A model generated the notes under the pieces. That model was not told the DNA's origin and searched no databases. It saw only the letters and a program-made list of their open reading frames with translations. A DNA stretch of 21,572 bases from Pseudomonadota bacterium (GTDB lineage: Bacteria > Pseudomonadota > Alphaproteobacteria > Azospirillales > Azospirillaceae). The translations under genes were made by a program, and so were the position numbers. The stretch is from assembly GCA_023416195.1 (NCBI GenBank), contig JAEZID010000449.1, positions 1 to 21,572 on the forward strand. Direction: 5' to 3'. Every line of letters begins with the position of its first letter. Within the stretch, counting starts at the first letter, position 1. This document shows positions 13,694 through 21,572 of the stretch, piece by piece.

Positions 13694-14110
13694 ATGAGCG
13701 CCCAACCCCTTCTGTTCGACAGCCTGCCCGAGACGGAGCGGACGCGCAAGCCGCGCCGGTCCCGCGCCGCCTCCATGGCGGAGCAGGTCGCCGTCGACGT
13801 GGTGCGCGAGGCGGTCCCCCCGCCCCCCGCGCCCATCCCCATGGCGCTGGTGCCGCCGGCTCCGGAGGTCGCGCCGGTGACCCAGTTCGACCCGGCGGCG
13901 CTGACCCTTCCGGAACTGCGCGCGCTGGTACAGGCGCTGCCGGATCTGCGGCTGAGCCATCTGCTGATCGAAGCGGCGCGGGAATTGAAGCGGCGCGTCG
14001 CCCCCGACGGCTGGGAGGAGGACGCGGAGTCCGGCCCGTTCGAGCCCAACCCGGCGCTGCTGCGGTCGGCCCGGCAGGTGGTGGGGGAGCTGTCGGGGGA
14101 GGACGGCTGA
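13694..14110 (+). CDS. Hypothetical protein with Pro-rich linker
   Basis: A 138-aa soluble protein of unknown family. The N-terminus is basic (TRKPRRSRAAS), the middle is a Pro/Ala-rich, likely disordered linker (about 40-65), and the second half is helical (LTLPELRALVQALPDLRLSHLLIEAARELKRRV), followed by an acidic region. The ATG at 13694 has AGGTGA about 5 nt upstream. The upstream 163 bp carry a strong promoter-like sequence and repeats, so the gene is probably under specific control. Its basic N-terminus could bind nucleic acid, but this is a guess. DedA follows after 143 nt that contain a 6-bp hairpin (14197-14222) and no obvious promoter. Confidence 0.65.
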   Translation: MSAQPLLFDSLPETERTRKPRRSRAASMAEQVAVDVVREAVPPPPAPIPMALVPPAPEVAPVTQFDPAALTLPELRALVQALPDLRLSHLLIEAARELKRRVAPDGWEEDAESGPFEPNPALLRSARQVVGELSGEDG

Positions 14111-14253
14111 TCCCAAATTAGGGGGGTCATCTAACCTTTGTCCGGGAAACTTCACGCGACAAGACATGCCCGAATGTGCAATGATGTGACCCTCAGCCAG
14201 CCGCAAGCCAAAGCCGGGCTGGACGCAGGCGCAGCGACCTCCCGGAGGGGGCA

Positions 14254-14838
14254 TTGGACTGGATCACCTGGTTGCAGGAATGGGGCGACGCCTTCTACCC
14301 CGTTGCCTTTTTGTGGGCGTTCTTTGAGGGCGAAACCTTCGTCATCTTCGGCGGCATGGGTGCCCAGCTCGGCATCATCAACCTGTATTGGTTGGTTGCG
14401 TCCGTCTGGATCGGCAGTTTCCTCGGCGATCAGCTGTGGTTCTGGCTGGGCCGCAAGTGGGGGAACAAGGCGCTGGCCCGCTTCCCCGCCGCGGAGACCC
14501 GCGCCACCCGCATCCTGGAATGGCTGGAGAAGTACGGGGTCGGCTTCATCCTGGTGTTCCGGTTCCTCTACGGCATCCGCAACATCGCCTCGGTGGCCAT
14601 CGGCACCTCGCGCATGCCGTGGAGCCGGTTCCTGTTCTGGAACTTCATCGCCGCCGGCATCTGGGCCTGGAGCTTCGCCGGGGCGGGCTACCTGTTCGGC
14701 GAGGCCGCCGCCGCCGTCGGCGAGAACGGCCCGAAGGTCCTGGTGCTGATCGCCGCCTGCATCGGCCTGCTGTTCTTCGCCCGCAAGAGCCTGCTGTGGG
14801 TCCGCCGCCGCGCCGCCACCTCGGAGACGCAGGCGTAA
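14254..14838 (+). CDS. DedA-family (VTT domain) membrane protein
   Basis: A 194-aa integral membrane protein of the DedA/SNARE-associated family. Such proteins act in envelope homeostasis, and some act as lipid-carrier flippases (undecaprenyl phosphate recycling). Visible features: an acidic FFEGETFVIFGG segment (conserved Glu25/Glu27 region), GDQLWFWLGRKWG (58-70), and FRFLYGIRNIASVAIG (102-117), matching the FRF.PG.R motif. Several hydrophobic helices and a basic C-terminus (RRRAATSETQA) are present. The start is TTG, decided by an unusually good Shine-Dalgarno (GGAGGGGG, 14244-14251) beside it. It ends 3 nt from the convergent phosphatase gene. Confidence 0.88.
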   Translation: MDWITWLQEWGDAFYPVAFLWAFFEGETFVIFGGMGAQLGIINLYWLVASVWIGSFLGDQLWFWLGRKWGNKALARFPAAETRATRILEWLEKYGVGFILVFRFLYGIRNIASVAIGTSRMPWSRFLFWNFIAAGIWAWSFAGAGYLFGEAAAAVGENGPKVLVLIAACIGLLFFARKSLLWVRRRAATSETQA

Positions 14839-14841
14839 GCG

Positions 14842-15999
14842 TCACGGTCTCCGGGCGATCCAGACGGCGGTCAGATCGTCGCGGAGCGGCTGGGTGGTTC
14901 GGGCGTAGAAACGGTCGAGCAGTGGACGCAGCGGCTGGGACCGGTTGATCGCCAGCGCGTCGCGCAGGAAGTCCGGGACCGCCTGCTGGCCGATGGGTCC
15001 GTGCTCCTCGCCCCGGCATTCGATCAGGGCGTCGCTGTAGAGGAACAGGAAGCCGCCGCGCGGCAGGCGGAAGCTGCGGTTCTGATAGCGCGCCCGGCGC
15101 GAGGCGCCGAGCACCAGCCCCGCCGAATCGAGCAGCCTTATGTCGTTCCCCATCCCCAGCACCGGATTGGGCGCCCCGGCGGCGGCGTAGGTCAGCGTGT
15201 CGGTGTGCAGGTCGAGAATGCCGAAGAAGGCCGTGGCGAACTGCCCGACCGGCAGCACGTCCTTCAGCGCCGCGTTCAACTGCTCCAGCCACGCGGACGG
15301 CGTCACGTCCCGCATGGGAAAGCGGTCGATCAGCGTGTGCAGGCGGAAGGTGTTGATCGCCGCCGTGATGCCGTGCCCGGCGAAATCGACGATCAGGAAA
15401 GCCACCCGGCCGTCGTCGAGCGGGAACAGATTCCAAAAATCGCCGCCCAGCTCCGACGAGGTCTCGAAATGGGCGTCGAGAATGAGGCCATAGCGGTCGG
15501 CGATGGCCGCCAGCCGCTTGGGTTCGGGCAGCAGGGACAGCTGCATCTCCTGGGCGTGCTTCAGCTCCCACTGCACGCGTTCGCGGAAGTTGGCGAGGTC
15601 GGTGAACAGCTTGCGCTTTTCCAGCTGGTGGCGGACGCGGGCCACGCATTCGCCGGGCTTGATCGGCTTGGAGATGAAGTCGCTGCCGCCCGCCTCGAAG
15701 CAGCGCACCTGCTCCTCGTCGCTGTCCAGCGCGGTCTGAAACAGGATCGGCAGTTCCTCGTGCGTGGCGTTGCGGCGCAGCTCGCGGCACATCGCCAGCC
15801 CGTCCATGACCGGCATGTTCACGTCGAGCAGGACGAGGTCCGGCCGGAAACTCTCCACCTTGCGCAGCCCCTCGACGCCGTTCTCGGCGTATTCGATCTG
15901 GGTCAGGCCGGCGCGGCGGATCACCAGCCCCAGGGATTTGCGGTTGAACTCGTTGTCATCGACGATGAGGACCCGGCTGCCGGAGAGCGATATGCTCAT
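14842..15999 (-). CDS. Response regulator with C-terminal PP2C (RsbU-type) phosphatase
   Basis: A 385-aa protein with an N-terminal receiver (residues 8-125: Asp14/Asp15, phosphoacceptor Asp59 in LVLLDVNMP, Thr89, Lys111), a helical linker (about 126-160), and a SpoIIE/PP2C serine phosphatase domain. Metal-site motifs are present: GGDFW (185-189), DFAGHG (205-210), YSDALIE and RDDLTAVWI near the end. In partner-switching systems such a phosphatase dephosphorylates the STAS protein, so phosphorylation of Asp59 should set the switch. It is the last gene of the STAS-kinase-phosphatase operon, 10 nt after the kinase gene. No kinase is fused, so the input kinase must be separate; the divergent histidine kinases are the obvious candidates. 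Confidence 0.93.
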   Translation of the reverse strand: MSISLSGSRVLIVDDNEFNRKSLGLVIRRAGLTQIEYAENGVEGLRKVESFRPDLVLLDVNMPVMDGLAMCRELRRNATHEELPILFQTALDSDEEQVRCFEAGGSDFISKPIKPGECVARVRHQLEKRKLFTDLANFRERVQWELKHAQEMQLSLLPEPKRLAAIADRYGLILDAHFETSSELGGDFWNLFPLDDGRVAFLIVDFAGHGITAAINTFRLHTLIDRFPMRDVTPSAWLEQLNAALKDVLPVGQFATAFFGILDLHTDTLTYAAAGAPNPVLGMGNDIRLLDSAGLVLGASRRARYQNRSFRLPRGGFLFLYSDALIECRGEEHGPIGQQAVPDFLRDALAINRSQPLRPLLDRFYARTTQPLRDDLTAVWIARRP

Positions 16000-16009
16000 G
16001 GGCCGCCCG

Positions 16010-16816
16010 TCACAGGTCGAAATGCAGGACGGTGCAGCGCCCGCCGTCGGTCACGCTGACCCGCTTGGCCAAGCTCCGCATGAAGACGAAGCCGCGGCCC
16101 GAGCGCGCGTTGCCTTCGGTCTCCGTCGGCAGGGACGCGGTGTCGAAGCCGCCGCCCTGGTCCACCACGGCGATGGACAGCGCGCCTCCGTTCGGGCCGC
16201 CGCTCCAGCGCGCGAAGACGTCGAGCCGCCGCCCGCGCGCCGCGTCGTCGCCCAGACGTTCCTGAAGCATGCGGCTGAAGACCCGGTACCCCTCCGGCTG
16301 GTTCTTGGCGGAGCTGGGGATGCCCAGGTTGCCGTGCACCAGCGCGTTGGCGATGGCCTCGTGCAGGCACAGCTCGATGGTGCCGCGCCGCTCCGGGCTG
16401 AGCACGCCGCGCCGGGCCAGCTCGTCGCAGACCAGGGCCGCGCATTGCAGGCCGTAGGCGCTGCCCGTGGTCAGGGACAGATAAAAACCCTGCTCGACCG
16501 GCGGCGCGCCCAGCCAGTCCCCCCGAAGGTCGCCGGCGCGCTCCTCGTCCTCGGTCAGCTCGACCGTGAAGAAAACGTTCTGGTCCAGCGCGTAGCGCAC
16601 GCCATCGCGGTCGGCGCCGGCCAGAAGGATGGCCGCCGCGCTGGGCGAGGCGGCCGCCCCCTCGCGCGGCAGCCCGAAACGCGCCGCCGCGCGGACGGCG
16701 ATCTCCACGGGCACGCGATCGCGCACCAGGCAGAAGGCCCGCGCGGGCGCTGGAACGGCCCCGGCCGGGACCGGTCCGATGTTCGACGCCTCAATATTCA
16801 ATGGTGATGATTTCAC
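16010..16816 (-). CDS. GHKL serine-kinase/anti-sigma factor (RsbW-like) with N-terminal extension
   Basis: The C-terminal half is an HATPase_c domain of the RsbW/SpoIIAB class: N box LCLHEAIANALVHGNLG, G1 box VVDQGGGFD, and the GRGFVFMRS nucleotide lid. Such proteins phosphorylate a STAS partner and hold a target (usually a sigma factor). About 130 residues precede the ATPase domain, which is unusual because RsbW is only about 160 aa; that region has no domain I recognise. The start is uncertain: the frame has GTG 16816 (used here), TTG 16834 and TTG 16801, all overlapping the end of the STAS gene, so translational coupling is likely. It lies between the STAS and phosphatase genes. Confidence 0.85.
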   Translation of the reverse strand: MKSSPLNIEASNIGPVPAGAVPAPARAFCLVRDRVPVEIAVRAAARFGLPREGAAASPSAAAILLAGADRDGVRYALDQNVFFTVELTEDEERAGDLRGDWLGAPPVEQGFYLSLTTGSAYGLQCAALVCDELARRGVLSPERRGTIELCLHEAIANALVHGNLGIPSSAKNQPEGYRVFSRMLQERLGDDAARGRRLDVFARWSGGPNGGALSIAVVDQGGGFDTASLPTETEGNARSGRGFVFMRSLAKRVSVTDGGRCTVLHFDL

Positions 16817-17096
16817 CGATTCTGGCCAATTCAATGGTGTTCTTCACGTCGCCCTGCGGCTGGCGGACGACGAACCCGACGTTCCGCGTCTCCGCCTCGT
16901 CCTGCAAGATCAGCAGCATGCCAAGCCCGGCGGAATCGATGAACTGCAACCCGGACAGGTCGAGCACGAGGCGGCGCACCCCCGGCCGGCCCAGCAGATC
17001 GACGAGGTCGCGGAGACGGTCATGGTCGGTGAATTCCCACCGGCCGCTGATCTGCACGTCGACCTCCTCCGCGGTGGTGCGCTCTTGAAACTCCAT
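16791..17096 (-). CDS. STAS-domain anti-sigma factor antagonist (RsbV/SpoIIAA-like)
   Basis: A 101-aa single STAS domain. The signature LVLDLSGLQFIDSAGLGMLLIL includes Ser55, the expected phosphorylation site. In the classical cycle, the unphosphorylated form binds the RsbW-like kinase and frees its target; the kinase inactivates it and the PP2C phosphatase reactivates it. All three partners are encoded together here. The ATG at 17096 has GAGGACGTG directly upstream. It is the first gene of the leftward operon; a candidate promoter lies at 17158-17173. Confidence 0.92.
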   Translation of the reverse strand: MEFQERTTAEEVDVQISGRWEFTDHDRLRDLVDLLGRPGVRRLVLDLSGLQFIDSAGLGMLLILQDEAETRNVGFVVRQPQGDVKNTIELARIGEIITIEY

Positions 17097-17157
17097 CACG
17101 TCCTCGCTGTTTCCGGGCTCCGCCGCGTCACGCTTTGGCGGTGCAGCGCCACAGTAG

Positions 17158-17173
17158 TGCAACCATACCGCCA
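17158..17173 (-). promoter_or_regulatory. Candidate sigma54 (-24/-12) promoter of the STAS operon
   Basis: Read on the minus strand, TGGCGGTATGGTTGCA keeps both conserved cores (TGGC and TTGCA) and the exact GG-N10-GC spacing of sigma54 promoters; three middle bases differ from the ideal. Transcription would begin near 17147, about 50 nt before the STAS ATG. A competing sigma70-like reading (TTGAGT, 18 bp, TACTGT) overlaps. A hairpin TGGCG-N6-CGCCA (17136-17151) lies at the expected transcript start. Confidence 0.35.
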
Positions 17174-17314
17174 TACTCAAGCCCGATGCTGCGCACGCCG
17201 CGCGTTCGCCACAAAAATGGCTGCACCCCGGCGGGCGATGCACCATGGACGCGCCTCGGCGGAAGGGAGTACAACCGCACAGCGGGATATGCGGCGTCGG
17301 CGGATCGGCCTTCC

Positions 17315-19626
17315 ATGAACATGATCGAACAGGCCTGGAGGAAAGTGCCGACGGTGTCGGCCCGGTTCCTGCTGATCCTGATTCCGATCCTGACGCTGAC
17401 GACGCTGGGCTTCTCGACGATCTTCTTCTACGGCAAGTACAACGAGCTGCGCGGGAACCTGCGCGGCAAGATCGAAGCCATCGCCGAGATCAACGCGGTC
17501 GCCCTGTCGTCCAGCCTGTGGACCGTGGACGTGCCGGCCATCCGCAACATCATCCAAGCCATCGCGGTCAACCGCGAGCTGCTGTGCATCGAGGTGGCGG
17601 ACGATCTGGCCGGCGGCCAGTTCGCCTGGCCCGGCGCGGACTGCCGCCCCTTCGCCGAGTACGAGACCGCGCGGCGGACCATCCAGGTGCAGAACCGGCG
17701 GCTCGGCTCCATCACGCTGTACTTCACCCACACCTCCGTGGACGAGCAGATCCGGGACGAGGTGGTCAACACGCTGTGGCTGCTGCTGCTTCTGCTGATC
17801 GGCACGGTGGTGACGGCGCTGACCGCGCACCGCCTGACCATCGGCGTGCCGCTCGGCCGGCTGATCGAGTCGATCCGCGCGGCCGAACAGGAGCATGCGC
17901 GCCACCCGGTCCGCTGGTCCTCGGCCGACGAGTTGGGGCGGGTCATCGCCGCCTACAACGGCATGCTGGCCCGCCTGGACCGCGAGGAGGCGGCGCTGCG
18001 CCAGAGCGAGGAGCGGCTTGGGCTGGCCATCGCGGCGACGCGCTCCTCGGTGTGGGACTACGACCTGCGCTCCAAGCAGTACTGGTGGTCGAAGGAGTTT
18101 CCCGCGCTGCTCGGCTACGGGCCGGACGAGCTGGCGATGACCGCCGAGACCTGGGAGGCGCTGATCCACCCGGACGAAGTGCGGCATGTGGTCGCCGAAT
18201 CCCGCCGCCGCGTGCGCGACCGCGAAATGGCCTACAGTTCGGTCTACCGGATGCGGCGGCGCGACGGCCGCTGGGCCTGGATCGAGGATCGGGCGACCGC
18301 CCTGCGCGACGCCGACGGCGTGGCGCTGCGCCTGACCGGCACCATGTCGGACGTGACCGAACGGGTGCAGGCCGAACTGGATCTGGCCCGCGAACGCAAC
18401 GTGCTCCAGATCACGCTCGACAACACCGACCAGGGCATCATCATGGTCGACCGCAATCTGCGGGTGGTGAAGTCGAACCGCCGCGCCGCCGACCTGCTGG
18501 GCGTGCCGCCCGACTTCCTGGCCGGAAACCCGCTGTTCCCGGACATCGTGCGGATGCAGCGCGCCAACGGCGGGTTCGAGGAGTTCAGCATCGACCCGGA
18601 CCTGGAGCTGGAACAGGTGTCGGTCATCCCGGACCAGCCCTTCACCTTCAAGCGGCGGCGCCCGAACGGCACGATCATCGAGGTGCGCTCGAACCCGCTG
18701 CCGGAAGGCGGCTTCGTGCGCACCTTCACCGACGTCACCGTCGAGGCCCGCTCCGCCGAGGAGATCTTCCACGCCATGGAGGCGCTGGAGACCGCCTACG
18801 CCGACCTGAAGGAAACCCAGGCCAGCCTCGTCCAAGCGGAAAAGATGGCCTCGCTGGCCCTGCTGGTCGCCGGCGTCGCGCACGAGATCAACACGCCCGT
18901 GGGCATCGCCTACGGCTGCTCCACCCACCTCGCGTCCAAGACCCGGGCGCTGACCGAGGCATTCGAGCGGGGCAGCATGAAGAAGTCCGACCTTGCCGCC
19001 TACGTCGCGGCGGCGGGCGAGTCGGCGCGCCTGATCCAGCAGAACCTGACCCGCGCGGCCGACCTGATCCAGAGCTTCAAGCGCGTCGCCGTGGACCAGA
19101 CCAGCCAGGAACGCCGCCGCTTCGACCTCTCGGCCTATCTGGAGGAGATCATCACCTCGCTGGGACCGCGCCTGCGCAAGAGCCCGCACAAGGTCGCCAT
19201 CCGCTGCCCGGAGGGGATCACCATGGACAGCTACCCCGGCGCGCTCAGCCAGATCATCACCAACCTGGTCATCAACGCGCAGACCCACGCCTTCGCCGAC
19301 CGGGCCGAAGGCCGCATGGTGGTGGAGGCCGAGGAGCTGCCCGACGACGAGGTGGAGATCCGCTTCAGCGACGACGGGTCCGGCATCCCGCCCGACAACC
19401 TGTCGAAGGTGTTCGAGCCCTTCTTCACGACCAAGCGCGGCACCGGCGGCAGCGGCCTTGGCCTGCACATCGTCTTCAACCTCGTGACTCAATCGCTCGG
19501 CGGGCGCATCTCGGTCGACAGCACACCGCAGGGTGGGACCACCTTCGTGCTGCGCGTCCCGAAATCCGCCCCCCGCATGACGGTGCCGGAAAGCGAGTCC
19601 GGCGACGCCGCAAGGACGGCAGCAGC

Positions 19627-19630
<4 letters not shown>
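17315..19630 (+). CDS. Transmembrane HAMP-PAS-PAS sensor histidine kinase
   Basis: A 771-aa kinase. Layout: membrane helix 1 (about 16-40), a periplasmic domain (about 41-150, with two Cys near 91 and 110), helix 2 (about 151-173, very Leu-rich), HAMP (174-225), a PAS_3-like domain (about 235-355), a PAS_7-like domain (about 365-485, DNTDQGIIMVDRNL), a HisKA domain with His523 in GVAHEINTP, and HATPase_c (N box TNLVINAQTHAF, GSGIPPDNL, GGSGLGLHIV). It senses a periplasmic and/or PAS-bound signal and should phosphorylate a separate receiver. The ATG at 17315 gives a short cytoplasmic tail before helix 1; ATG 17321 is equally possible. Its TGA overlaps the next gene's ATG. It is divergent from the STAS operon with a shared 218-bp promoter region. 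Confidence 0.93.

Positions 19631-21572
<1,942 letters not shown>

Noticed and set aside
14197..14222. CCAGCC/GGCTGG hairpin upstream of the DedA gene as a terminator or riboswitch
   Set aside because: Only 6 bp with a 14-nt loop, no T tract and no recognised aptamer features; such pairs arise often by chance in GC-rich DNA.
17177..19492. Minus-strand open frame of 771 codons opposite the histidine kinase
   Set aside because: Shadow frame of a strongly GC-biased gene; the plus strand encodes clear PAS, HisKA and HATPase domains.

Overview
The window is chromosomal DNA of a high-GC alphaproteobacterium, most likely Azospirillum or a close Rhodospirillales relative. The main pointers are the rnpA-yidD-yidC-engB-argB gene order, dense GC-rich codon usage, and the abundance of PAS-containing histidine kinases and RsbU-type regulators. 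This identification comes from gene order and protein style only; no search was run.

Left part (1-9885): a housekeeping block. It runs rnpA (cut by the window edge), yidD, yidC, engB and argB. The first four act in RNase P maturation of tRNA, membrane-protein insertion and ribosome assembly; argB belongs to arginine synthesis. The block is interrupted by a toxin-first type II toxin-antitoxin pair (2488-3131), which carries its own promoter and a large inverted-repeat operator, and by a CPA2-type cation/proton antiporter. Small uncharacterised genes, a CorA-type metal transporter, a MAPEG membrane protein and accA follow.

Middle part (9886-14253): an accessory-looking stretch. It begins with a two-gene cassette (10143-11979) that is clearly AT-richer than its surroundings: a 70-aa tail-anchored-like protein followed by a 539-aa protein with a soluble N-terminal half and about six membrane spans. 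I do not recognise either protein, and this is the best candidate here for an undescribed system. After it come an orphan CheY-CheC pair, a PIN-family nuclease without a visible antitoxin, and a 138-aa hypothetical gene with an unusually elaborate upstream region.

Right part (14254-21572): a DedA-family membrane protein, then a signalling cluster. A leftward operon encodes a STAS anti-sigma-factor antagonist, a GHKL-type anti-sigma/switch kinase and a response-regulator-fused PP2C phosphatase (RsbV-RsbW-RsbU logic). Divergent from it are a transmembrane PAS histidine kinase and a REC-PAS-histidine kinase whose 3' end lies outside the window. The kinases lack an obvious separate output and the phosphatase has a receiver but no dedicated kinase, so I infer that the two halves form one pathway: sensor kinase(s), receiver-phosphatase, STAS protein, switch kinase, then an unknown target (no sigma factor is present here).

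No rRNA, tRNA, CRISPR array or insertion sequence was seen, and no gene-free gap exceeds 300 bases. The largest gaps are 9886-10142, 17097-17314 and 7971-8167.
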